Source: JAFGIN01 sp050301235 | Lineage (GTDB): Bacteria > Fibrobacterota > Chitinivibrionia > Chitinivibrionales > Chitinispirillaceae | Direction: 5' to 3' | Length of the DNA: 15,534 nucleotides | Assembly: GCA_050301235.1 (NCBI GenBank) | Contig: JBNKZD010000050.1 | Location: forward strand, 1-15,534 | Part shown: one piece after another, positions 7,919 to 14,874 of the stretch | Layout: each line of letters starts with the position of its first letter | Position numbering within the stretch: the first letter of the stretch is position 1 | Translations under genes and position numbers: made by a program | The notes under the pieces: model-generated | What the model was told of the DNA's origin: nothing | What the model saw: only the letters and a program-made list of their open reading frames with translations | Databases searched by the model: none

Positions 7919-8237
7919 TTATACTTTTCTTGTAAACAGTGCAACAAACAGAAAACCACTTCCAAGTAGTGCAATCGCTGCTGGCTCCGGGACTTTTACA
8001 GTGCCCTTACCAATTATATTATCATTAGTTGGGATAGTATGGATCAATCTCACCATCATAAAAATTATAACCACCAATCAGGGATAATGATGAACCATCA
8101 AGTTTGAAAGCTTCAAAATCCCACTGCTGTCCGGTAATACATCCATTAGAGACCTCCTGGTCCTCATTAAAATAGAGAAGCTGTGACGGTCGTATCGTGA
8201 CTGAGGGCTTATTTTGTACTATCTGCAGAATACGCAG
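7919..8237 (-). pseudogene. Truncated, frameshifted PEP-CTERM sorting-domain protein
   Basis: The C-terminus is a textbook PEP-CTERM signal: VPEP, a hydrophobic helix beginning AAIALLGSGF, then the basic tail FTRKV before the stop at 7919-7921. Such tails direct proteins to exosortase. Upstream, a second reading frame encodes a plausible body (CITGQQWDFEAFKL, SLSLIGGYNFYDGE) but ends at a TAA at 8025-8027 after YYPN. Skipping one base near 8027 joins the two frames as N-N-D-N-I-I-G-K-G-T-V-K-VPEP. At the 5' side the frame is closed by a stop at 8238-8240, and it contains no ATG, GTG or TTG start with a signal peptide. The gene is therefore broken at its front and shifted once inside. A sequencing error could explain the shift but not the missing N-terminus. 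Confidence 0.72.
8179..8207. repeat. Hairpin repeat B, copy 1
   Basis: The segment AGCTGT-GACGGT-CGT-ATCGTGAC-TGAGGG matches the copy at 9570-9598 at most positions. The arms 8183-8190 and 8194-8201 pair with one mismatch and one G-T wobble around CGT. It lies inside the remaining reading frame of the broken PEP-CTERM gene, close to where that frame loses its 5' end. Confidence 0.55.
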
Positions 8238-8335
8238 CTATCCACCCCTCGCTCATCCTCCTTCCTTCTTCAAAAATTGTCCCTCCAAATTGCAATACAA
8301 TTAGCAGAGAAGAAAAAAATGAAATGGAGATGATT

Positions 8336-9325
8336 ATGAACGCCGTTTTCAAAAAAGAAGTTCTCAAAATTGATTGTGAACAGGAGGTAACTCGTATCTG
8401 TGGAAGGATTCGGTCTCTACTGGGGATGGAATTAAAGCGAAGGGGTCTTGTTATCGGTGTAAGTGGCGGGATCGACAGTAGTGTTACACTTGCATTAGCG
8501 GTGAGAGCACTAGGGAATGAGAAGGTACTGGTACTTCAGATGCCGGAAAAGCATTCTGCTGTTGAGACACTGCATCTCAGCGGTTTGGTGGCAGAACATT
8601 TCGGGGTGGAAAAGATACATGAGGATATAACAGGAGTGCTGGATGCAGTTGGCTTTTATAGACGCTATGCAGACAGCGTACAGACCATAATACCTGCCTA
8701 TAATGAGTATTGGAAATCGAAAATTGTTTTACCAGACATGCAGAAATCAAAAAATTATTCGATATTCTGGATAGTGGCTGAATCACCTGATGGCGAGGTG
8801 ATCAGGGAGCGTCTGGACCTCAAAGCGTATCTTGGGATTGTCGCTGCGACAAATTTCAAGCAGCGTATCCGAAAAATGCTGGAATATTACCATGCTGACC
8901 GGTTGAACTACGCAGTCGCTGGGACTCCAAACCGGCTCGAGTATGACCAGGGCTTTTTCGTAAAATTGGGTGACGGTGCTGCTGATGTCAAGCCTATCGC
9001 GCATCTGTATAAATCCCAGGTGTACCAGATTGCGGAGTATCTTGGGGTTCCGGAGGAGATTCGCAGGCGTCCACCGACCACCGATACCTATTCGCTTTCG
9101 CAGAGCCAGGATGAGTTCTATTTTCAGTTACCTTACGATAAGCTTGATTTGTGCTTATATGCAAAAAATAACGGGATCGATGCTGCAACCGCTGCTCCGA
9201 TTGTTGGTTTGACCCCTGACCAGGTGCAGAAAGTTTTCGCTGATATTGACACAAAGCGGAAGACTACGAGGTATTTGCATCTGAAACCACAGTTGATTGA
9301 GAGTGTTGTTGAGATTGGGGAGTGA
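8336..9325 (+). CDS. nadE: NAD+ synthase-like ATP-dependent amidotransferase (ammonia-using type)
   Basis: Member of the NAD synthase family, which adenylates a carboxylate (deamido-NAD+ in the classical enzyme) and amidates it. The PP-loop SGGIDSS is at about residue 43 of this 329-residue form. AGTPNRLEYDQGFFVKLGDG at about 195 and PIAHLYKSQVYQIAEYLGVP at about 220 are strongly NadE-like. There is no glutaminase domain, so it should use free ammonia or a partner. The enzyme is longer than the roughly 275-residue simple NadE, with about 60 unusual residues between the loop and the conserved core (near 106-165). Three in-frame ATGs exist at 8324, 8330 and 8336; the last is chosen because GGAG lies 6 bases before it. 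It stands alone on the plus strand, not in an NAD operon, so a role on another substrate in envelope or polysaccharide synthesis is possible. Confidence 0.85.
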   Translation: MNAVFKKEVLKIDCEQEVTRICGRIRSLLGMELKRRGLVIGVSGGIDSSVTLALAVRALGNEKVLVLQMPEKHSAVETLHLSGLVAEHFGVEKIHEDITGVLDAVGFYRRYADSVQTIIPAYNEYWKSKIVLPDMQKSKNYSIFWIVAESPDGEVIRERLDLKAYLGIVAATNFKQRIRKMLEYYHADRLNYAVAGTPNRLEYDQGFFVKLGDGAADVKPIAHLYKSQVYQIAEYLGVPEEIRRRPPTTDTYSLSQSQDEFYFQLPYDKLDLCLYAKNNGIDAATAAPIVGLTPDQVQKVFADIDTKRKTTRYLHLKPQLIESVVEIGE

Positions 9326-9432
9326 CGAGGCGGGAGAATGGCGGGGAGACAGAGGGGCAGAGGGGCAGGGACGGGGCGCAATGCCATTATAAAGAATGGA
9401 AATTACCTGTTTTTTCAGATATATTCCTTTCC

Positions 9433-9454
9433 GGCACTAAAGTGCTGGCCACAC
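9433..9454. repeat. Hairpin repeat A, copy 1
   Basis: GCACT-AA-AGTGC forms a 5-pair stem, extended by a G-T pair, and is followed by TGGCCACAC. Copy 2 at 11372-11393 has GCATT-AA-AATGC followed by AGGCCACAC. The stem keeps pairing although bases differ. Seven T residues at 9458-9464 follow on the plus strand, so it may help end nadE transcription. Confidence 0.55.
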
Positions 9455-9507
9455 GCATTTTTTTCAACAATCCGCCCGTGAAGTCACACAGAGACACGCT
9501 TATTCAG

Positions 9508-9519
9508 CGCACCCGTGCG
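9508..9519. repeat. Small hairpin CGCAC-CC-GTGCG
   Basis: Perfect 5-pair inverted repeat with a CC spacer in the gene-free region. No T-tract follows on either strand, and its function is unknown. Confidence 0.3.
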
Positions 9520-9551
9520 AAGCATGCAATTTACACAATCGCATCACTAAG

Positions 9552-9598
9552 CAGCTCCCATGGAAGGAGAGCTGTCACGATAGCATCGTGACTGAGGG
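9552..9598. repeat. Double hairpin containing repeat B, copy 2
   Basis: First hairpin: CAGCTCCC (9552-9559), loop ATGGAA, GG-A-GAGCTG (9566-9574) with one bulged A. Second hairpin: GTCACGAT (9574-9581), spacer AGC, ATCGTGAC (9585-9592), a perfect 8-pair stem, followed by TGAGGG. Positions 9570-9598 resemble 8179-8207, so the two copies bracket the NAD synthase-like gene in the same orientation. Confidence 0.6.
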
Positions 9599-9680
9599 AA
9601 TTAAATTCAAGGTCTATATATCGAGTGTAGATTAAAAAACAAGGCTAATTGAGTGAAAACGATGTACCTCATCGAGTCCC

Positions 9681-9707
9681 AGGTGGCTTCGAGAGCCTCA
9701 GCCACCT
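9681..9707. terminator. Stem-loop between convergent genes, possible terminator
   Basis: AGGTGGCT (9681-9688) and AGCCACCT (9700-9707) form a perfect 8-pair stem around an 11-base loop. It lies 58 bases past the dehydrogenase stop and downstream of nadE. No good T-tract follows on either strand, so termination is only a possibility. Confidence 0.4.
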
Positions 9708-9765
9708 TCCTCTATTTGCACCTACTGTCCACTGCCTTCCCCCCTCAACCTCAACCTAATTATTC

Positions 9766-11037
9766 TCAACCTTTTTTATAAATCGCCAAATCCTTCTTGC
9801 TCAAAACTTCCTTAATGTCATAAAAAATGCCATCCGGTTTCATATATTTTCCCAGACCATCTTTACCCATCGTAACGAACTCACGGTGACTTACTGCAAG
9901 GATAACAGCATCATACATACTGGTAGCTGGGTTTCCGATAAGGTCAATGTCGTATTCGTGCTTGACTTCATCTGTGTACGCTGAAGGATCCCAGACATCG
10001 ATATCGGTACCAAATTCACTCAGCTCATTGATAATGTCAATTACTCTTGAGTTGCGGATGTCGGGGCAGTTTTCTTTGAAGGTGATACCACAAATGAGAA
10101 CTTTAGCTCCCATCACCTGCTTTTTCTGGCGTATCAATCTCTTTACCAGTTCTCGACCGTAATAGCGTCCCATGGCATCATTGATCCGGCGTCCTGCAAG
10201 GATGAGTTGCGGGTGATGGCCGATCTCTTCTGCTTTATACGAGAGATAATAGGGGTCAACGCCGATGCAGTGGCCACCGACAAGGCCGGGCTCAAATGGC
10301 AGGAAGTTCCATTTTGTACGGGCTGCTTCGAGGACTGCGCGGGTAGGAATATCCATTTTATCGAAGATGATTTTCAGTTCGTTCATAAATGCAATGTTGA
10401 TATCACGCTGTGTGTTTTCGATTACTTTGGCAGCTTCAGCGACTTTAATTGACTCTGCCTTGTAGACACCCGCTTTTACCGCTGTTGCATAAACATGTGC
10501 AACTTTTTCAAGCGTTTCAGGCGTATCTCCGGAGACGATTTTTGTGATTTTGGAAAAAGTATGTTCTTTATCACCCGGGTTGATTCGTTCTGGAGAGTAC
10601 CCCACAAAGAAGTCCTTTTTCCAGATAAGACCAGATTCTTTTTCAAGGACTGGAACGCACTCATCTTCAGTAACTCCGGGATATACTGTTGATTCGAACA
10701 CAACAGTAGCACCCTTCCGAAGATTTTTTCCAACGGTCTGGGATGCTTTAACCACAGGAGTGAGGTCGGGATTGTTATGAGCATCAACCGGCGTAGGCAC
10801 TGCGACAATAATAAAATCGGATTCAGAAAGGATTTTCGGATCATAATGATAGGTGAGTGATGAGTTTTTCAGATCCTCATTTGCGACTTCTTCATTGGGA
10901 TCAACACCGCCTTTAAGTGTTGCAATACGTTTCTCATTGATATCAAACCCGATTGTTTTAAAATATTTAGCCATTTCGATGGCTAATGGAAGACCGACAT
11001 ACCCTAAACCAACTACTGCAACATTATATTCGCTCAT
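9766..11037 (-). CDS. tviB: UDP-N-acetyl-hexosamine 6-dehydrogenase (TviB/WbpO type)
   Basis: Oxidises C6 of a UDP-N-acetylhexosamine (UDP-GlcNAc or UDP-GalNAc) to the uronic acid with two NAD+, supplying an acidic sugar for surface polysaccharide. The 423-residue protein has the NAD-binding VVGLGYVGLP at 8-17, AVPTPVD near 79, ESTVYPG at 115-121, and the catalytic Cys257 within GLVGGHCIGVDPYYL (251-265). ILAGRRIND and GITFKENCPDIRNS follow in the C-terminal domain. These variants match the TviB/WbpO branch better than UDP-glucose dehydrogenase; which epimer is used is not decided by sequence. The ATG at 11037 is preceded by GAGGG at short spacing. It is transcribed in the same direction as the glycosyltransferase upstream, but a 357-base gap with a terminator-like hairpin separates them. 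Its stop lies close to the AT-rich end of the gene-free region. Confidence 0.92.
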   Translation of the reverse strand: MSEYNVAVVGLGYVGLPLAIEMAKYFKTIGFDINEKRIATLKGGVDPNEEVANEDLKNSSLTYHYDPKILSESDFIIVAVPTPVDAHNNPDLTPVVKASQTVGKNLRKGATVVFESTVYPGVTEDECVPVLEKESGLIWKKDFFVGYSPERINPGDKEHTFSKITKIVSGDTPETLEKVAHVYATAVKAGVYKAESIKVAEAAKVIENTQRDINIAFMNELKIIFDKMDIPTRAVLEAARTKWNFLPFEPGLVGGHCIGVDPYYLSYKAEEIGHHPQLILAGRRINDAMGRYYGRELVKRLIRQKKQVMGAKVLICGITFKENCPDIRNSRVIDIINELSEFGTDIDVWDPSAYTDEVKHEYDIDLIGNPATSMYDAVILAVSHREFVTMGKDGLGKYMKPDGIFYDIKEVLSKKDLAIYKKG

Positions 11038-11184
11038 ATACCCTCAGTTGAGTTGTGTGTGCTTAAATCGTTAATACTCGAAAATAGTAAACGGAATGAA
11101 TGGGAAGTTAGAAGTGAGAAGTGTGAAATGTGAAAAAATGGCGAAATTGCTATGATCGCTCAATTTCCTAAACTCAGCCCTCAG

Positions 11185-11210
11185 TCCCTCCACCATTTAC
11201 AAGGGAGGGA
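11185..11210. repeat. Inverted repeat TCCCTCC / GGAGGGA
   Basis: A 7-pair stem around a 12-base AT-rich loop. It resembles in form the pyrimidine-arm hairpin at 14763-14785 between prsK and prsR. No T-tract follows on either strand. Confidence 0.35.
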
Positions 11211-11370
11211 AAGAGAGGTGCAAATTAATATTCTGCCATGCCGCAGGCATAATGCCTCTCTAACCCACACCAAATCGCCTCGGGCGTCCATATTTTAAAA
11301 ATTCAGGGTGAGGCGAACGCGAATCAAGCGAATATCGCATCTCTCACTCCCACACCAAAAGAACTGAAAA

Positions 11371-11386
11371 CTGCATTAAAATGCAG
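11371..11386 (-). terminator. Probable terminator of the glycosyltransferase gene; core of hairpin repeat A, copy 2
   Basis: CTGCATT and AATGCAG form a perfect 7-pair stem with a two-base loop, starting 8 bases past the glycosyltransferase stop. Read leftward, the stem is followed by TTTTCAGTTCTTTT. The repeat extends to 11393 through GGCCACAC and matches copy 1 at 9433-9454. Confidence 0.55.
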
Positions 11387-11394
11387 GCCACACA

Positions 11395-12534
11395 TTATGC
11401 ACTCAGGCTCTCACGTTCCAATGCTCTGCTACGTCCACCAATCATCGGAAAAACCAGCCACTTCCTCCCCGCAAAATTTAGCATCAACCCAATCCCGCTT
11501 GCAAAAATTTTACTTAATGCAGGAGAGAACTGATGAAACATAAATAGATGTGTTGTGTAAAAGTCCACCACTCCAACTATCGACACGACAAAAAGAAAAA
11601 CAATAATCTCTGATACTGAACTCCACCGGGCTTTATGTTTAAACATGATCCAAATACATAGCAGGTAATTAAATACTGCTGCTGTGACAAATGCAAATCC
11701 TGTTTTAACCGGTAGTGGGATATCAAATTGTTGAACAACAAGAAAAATGCCCAGATTGAGGAGTGCGGCAGTCCCACCAATGAAAAGATAAAAAAAGAGT
11801 TGCATCGGCCATGGGGCTTGATGAAGATTGTATTTCAGGATACAATAAAGGGCTCTCCACCCATCCTTTACGCTGATCTTTTTCCCTTCTGCATAACTTC
11901 TTCCATAATAGGAGATTCCCATTTCAAAAATTCGAAGTTGCCGATGGGCAATTTTCGCAACTACTTCAGGCTCAAAGCCAAATCGTTTTTCTTTCAGATC
12001 CAGAGCTTGGATAATTTCACGTCTGAATACCTTATAACAGGTTTCCATATCCGAAAGATTCAGATCGGTAAGCATATTTGAAATGGTTGTCAGTAGCCGG
12101 TTGCCGAGCGAATGCCAGAAATTAAGGATACGTCGTGTACCTGATGATAAAAATCGTGAACCAATTACAACGTCTGCCTTATTATGAATCAGAGGCTCAA
12201 GCAGCTTCTTTAAATCATTCGGATCATATTCCAGGTCCGCATCCTGGATTGCAACAAAATCACCAGTGGCGTGTGCTATTCCTGTGTGAAGTGCAGCCCC
12301 TTTTCCCTGATTTTTATTGTGCTGTAATACTTTAACTTCAGGGTGTTTCTGTTGAAGTGATGCAGCTACTCCAGCGCTATTGTCCTTAGAGTGATCATCA
12401 ACGATGATTATTTCAAGTGAAAGGTGCTGGTCCTGGATTTCAAGAACGCGATGAATTACCGTATCCAGGGTTTGTTCCTCATTATAACAAGGAATGATTA
12501 TGCTTAAGAGAGTTTTTTTTCCTGTTCCGTTCAT
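11395..12534 (-). CDS. GT2 polyprenyl-phosphate-type glycosyltransferase fused to a GtrA membrane domain
   Basis: The N-terminal half (about 8-235) is a family 2 glycosyltransferase of the dolichol-phosphate-mannose-synthase type: SIIIPCYNEE at 11, IIIVDDHSKDNS at 42 (Asp46, Asp47), NQGKGAAL near 75, the metal-binding QDADLEY at 97-103 and VIGSRF at 123. These enzymes transfer a sugar from a nucleotide donor to polyprenyl phosphate on the cytoplasmic face. The C-terminal half (about 245-363) has four predicted membrane helices with the GtrA pattern (YLFIGGTAALLNLG, AAVFNYLL, LNFAGRKWLVF). GtrA proteins are thought to help lipid-linked sugars cross the membrane. The fusion would couple synthesis and flipping in one 379-residue protein. 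The ATG at 12534 has no strong ribosome binding site and faces prsK across 53 AT-rich bases. Confidence 0.9.
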   Translation of the reverse strand: MNGTGKKTLLSIIIPCYNEEQTLDTVIHRVLEIQDQHLSLEIIIVDDHSKDNSAGVAASLQQKHPEVKVLQHNKNQGKGAALHTGIAHATGDFVAIQDADLEYDPNDLKKLLEPLIHNKADVVIGSRFLSSGTRRILNFWHSLGNRLLTTISNMLTDLNLSDMETCYKVFRREIIQALDLKEKRFGFEPEVVAKIAHRQLRIFEMGISYYGRSYAEGKKISVKDGWRALYCILKYNLHQAPWPMQLFFYLFIGGTAALLNLGIFLVVQQFDIPLPVKTGFAFVTAAVFNYLLCIWIMFKHKARWSSVSEIIVFLFVVSIVGVVDFYTTHLFMFHQFSPALSKIFASGIGLMLNFAGRKWLVFPMIGGRSRALERESLSA

Positions 12535-12587
12535 ATTTAGAAGTATATATATTATTCAATTATTTAATACAAGGTTTAAAACATAGT
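12535..12587. promoter_or_regulatory. Divergent promoter region, glycosyltransferase / prsK
   Basis: A 53-base, very AT-rich gap between two divergent start codons, with TATATATATTATT in the left half that could serve as -10 sequence in either direction. Any -35 boxes would lie inside the flanking genes. No ribosome binding site is strong on either side. Confidence 0.4.
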
Positions 12588-14711
12588 ATGTCACCACAGA
12601 TCTTCGCAATTATTTCGATTCTTACCAACATATTCCTGTGTGTTGCGATACTTTTTCGACAATACAGGCAGGGGCTGACTATACCATTGTTTCTGGCAGC
12701 TGTAACACTTCCAGTTTTCCCTGTGGTTGGAATTGATTGTATCAAAAATGGTTCCAGTGTTTATTGGATGATGCTGCTGATTACCATCGGTACAGTGTTA
12801 CTGGTTGATATTTCTAATAAATTCATGCGAAAAAATATCTCAGAAGTCTCCTTTGCACAAAGAAGTATTTCATCTTCATGGGCACTATACGGGGCTGGTT
12901 TACTGGCAGTGCTGGTTACAATTCTGTCGCCCTGGAAATATGTGTTTGTCGAGCCATCAATTATCTATCTGAACACTGGTGTACCTGAGTATATCTATTT
13001 TATTTTGGTAATCAGTTTTTCGATTTTCGGATTATACAGCATCGAGTCGACCTATCGCTTTGCAAAAGATTATCAGCGTAAAGTTGGTCGTCTCTGCTTT
13101 TTTTCTTTTCTGGTTCTTTTCAGTTTTAATATTCTTTTTCTTGGAAAGATACTCCTTTATCACACAGTTGAGGTATCCTGGATGCTCACATCACTTTCGA
13201 TCTACGGCATCATTTATCCGATACTACTCCTGGGTTTTTTTCGTTATCGGCTTGGTATAGAACATGTTTCGGTTGACAGAAATGCTGTATATACTTCGAT
13301 CGTTTTTACACTTTGTGGTGTCATTTTTGTTGGCGTTGGGATATTTGCCTATATTTTCAAATATTTACAAATTGATATGAAATATTTTGAAAAATCGCTT
13401 GTTGTTGTTTCAGTTCTTGCGCTTGTTATTGTACTGGTAAGTTCCGGCGGAATGCGTCGACGGATAACCGAGTATGTAAACACTCGTTTTTACAAAAGTA
13501 AATATGATTACCGTGAACAGTTTTTTCATCTTTATAAAACATATGTAACAGGAGCCAGTCTTGATGAATCACTTACCAGTATGGTAGAAAATATGAAATA
13601 TGCTGTAGCTGCAATTGATGCATTCATATTTTTGAAAAGTTCACATAGCAATTCCTATATTATGCACAGAAACCCTGAGTATGCTACAGCAGAAAGAGTT
13701 GTAATTGCAGGAAATGAATTTCCAGAGCCAGTTTTTTCCGGAGATTGCGTACCATTACAATTAAAAGTCAATAGCGACGGCACGCGTGAAAAACAGAAAC
13801 TATTGTTTGATATACCAGTAATAAAAAAGTTGTCTCCTTCAGTCATATTTCCTATCTATAACGAAAAAGAACTTCTTGGACTTCTGATGATCAAACTGAG
13901 TGATGGCAGAGTGCTTGATCAGGAGGATATTGCTCTTATCAATGTCTTTACCCATTCGATTGGAACAGTATTTTACCGTAATATTCTTGCAAATGAGAAG
14001 ATCGAGCACGAACAGTTTCAGTCGTTCCATCAGGTTGTTTCATTTGTTATTCATGATATTAAAAATCAGATCGCTACACTTTCATTGCTCGCCAGGAATG
14101 CCTCTGAATATATTACCGATCAGGATTTTCAAAAGAGTCTTATACGGTCCATAAAAAACAGTGCTGAAAATCTCACAACTCTTGTAACAAAACTGTCGGA
14201 ACAAAGAAATGCAGTAAAATTGAAAATCGGTGAAACAACACTTCTTCCCATTGTTGAAAGCGCGATCGAGCAGAGTAATCTTCAACTATTATCTGGTATC
14301 GAGTTCAAGTGGGAACTTAAAGAAGAGTGTACGGTCTCCATTGATACAGATGTTATGAAAAGTGTTGTTTTTAATATCATCAAAAACGGTATTGAAGCGA
14401 TGTCTTCAAAAGGAAATCTGACTGTTTCGGTTGGTAAAAGTACCTCATTCGATTCAACTAACCTTGAGCGGTTTGGTCTTGCCAAAGGTGAACTTTCAGA
14501 TGAAAAAGCGGTACTGGTTATTGAAGACACTGGCCCTGGAATGACTCAGGATTTTATCGACAATGGTCTTTTTAAACCGTTTATTTCGACAAAGGATAAA
14601 GGAATGGGGATTGGCCTTTATCAATGTAAAGTATCTGTCGAAAGGATGGGGGGAAAGATCTATTGTTATTCCAAATTGGGAACTGGTACAGCATTTTGTG
14701 TTATGGTGTGA
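12588..14711 (+). CDS. prsK: PEP-CTERM system sensor histidine kinase PrsK
   Basis: Membrane sensor kinase expected to phosphorylate PrsR and so control polysaccharide and PEP-CTERM genes. The first 285 residues of this 707-residue protein contain about eight to ten hydrophobic segments. A GAF-like region follows at about 310-465 (IFPIYNEKELLGLLMIK near 420). The dimerisation/phosphoacceptor motif is FVIHDIKNQIATLSLL with His489, the HD-K-N form typical of PrsK. The ATPase domain shows the N box (VVFNIIKNGIEAM, Asn596 and Asn600), the G1 box EDTGPGM at 646-652, the F box LFKPFISTKDKG at 661-672 and GMGIGLYQCK as G2. Length and order match the XrtA-associated family. It is divergent from the glycosyltransferase and 163 bases upstream of prsR. 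The protein ends soon after TGTAF, as usual for kinases without a fused receiver. Confidence 0.9.
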   Translation: MSPQIFAIISILTNIFLCVAILFRQYRQGLTIPLFLAAVTLPVFPVVGIDCIKNGSSVYWMMLLITIGTVLLVDISNKFMRKNISEVSFAQRSISSSWALYGAGLLAVLVTILSPWKYVFVEPSIIYLNTGVPEYIYFILVISFSIFGLYSIESTYRFAKDYQRKVGRLCFFSFLVLFSFNILFLGKILLYHTVEVSWMLTSLSIYGIIYPILLLGFFRYRLGIEHVSVDRNAVYTSIVFTLCGVIFVGVGIFAYIFKYLQIDMKYFEKSLVVVSVLALVIVLVSSGGMRRRITEYVNTRFYKSKYDYREQFFHLYKTYVTGASLDESLTSMVENMKYAVAAIDAFIFLKSSHSNSYIMHRNPEYATAERVVIAGNEFPEPVFSGDCVPLQLKVNSDGTREKQKLLFDIPVIKKLSPSVIFPIYNEKELLGLLMIKLSDGRVLDQEDIALINVFTHSIGTVFYRNILANEKIEHEQFQSFHQVVSFVIHDIKNQIATLSLLARNASEYITDQDFQKSLIRSIKNSAENLTTLVTKLSEQRNAVKLKIGETTLLPIVESAIEQSNLQLLSGIEFKWELKEECTVSIDTDVMKSVVFNIIKNGIEAMSSKGNLTVSVGKSTSFDSTNLERFGLAKGELSDEKAVLVIEDTGPGMTQDFIDNGLFKPFISTKDKGMGIGLYQCKVSVERMGGKIYCYSKLGTGTAFCVMV

Positions 14712-14874
14712 GTGGGGAGAATACCGCAATTTTCACAAATTACACATACCCCTATTCCCAGCCCTTCCCACGTTAACGGGGGAGGTACTAAGGGTGGGGG
14801 TTGAAGCTAAGATTTCGCGTATGTCGCGATCCTGGATTCTTTTACAAAATTTTTGAAGAACGAAGGTAGATGCA
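14712..14874. other. prsK-prsR intergenic region with hairpin
   Basis: No gene is supported. CCTTCCC (14763-14769) and GGGGAGG (14779-14785) pair over seven positions, with one wobble, around a loop containing GTTAAC. No T-tract follows, so it may be a processing or attenuation site or just a dispersed repeat. AAGG at 14864-14867 is the likely ribosome binding site of prsR. Confidence 0.45.

Larger units (their letters stand above)
9326..9765. other. Gene-free region between convergent genes, rich in hairpins
   Basis: No gene is supported on either strand in these 440 bases. The first part is G-rich, with a tandem GAGGGGCA doublet at 9352-9367. The rest contains hairpin elements annotated separately at 9433, 9508, 9552, 9574 and 9681. 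Near the dehydrogenase stop there are hexamer copies CCTCAA at 9743-9754. It separates nadE (plus) from the dehydrogenase (minus). Confidence 0.6.
11038..11394. other. Gene-free region upstream of the dehydrogenase
   Basis: No gene is supported. It contains GAAGTG-like short repeats around 11105-11135, an inverted repeat TCCCTCC (11185-11191) / GGAGGGA (11204-11210), a small hairpin ATGCC-GCA-GGCAT near 11239-11251, and hairpin repeat A copy 2 at its right end. The dehydrogenase promoter should be here, but no clear -35/-10 pair was found. Confidence 0.5.

Noticed and set aside
8020..8035. Programmed frameshift in the PEP-CTERM gene
   Set aside because: No slippery heptamer or strong downstream structure is visible, and the gene also lacks its N-terminus, so decay or error is simpler.
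9352..9367. Start of a CRISPR or microsatellite array
   Set aside because: Only two GAGGGGCA copies, with no spacers or further units.
9322..9591. Plus-strand open frame of 89 codons after nadE
   Set aside because: It overlaps the nadE stop, crosses the hairpin repeats, has no ribosome binding site and shows no protein-like pattern.
14563..14856. Plus-strand open frame of 97 codons overlapping the end of prsK
   Set aside because: It is mostly an out-of-frame shadow of the kinase ATPase domain and then runs through the G-rich hairpin region.
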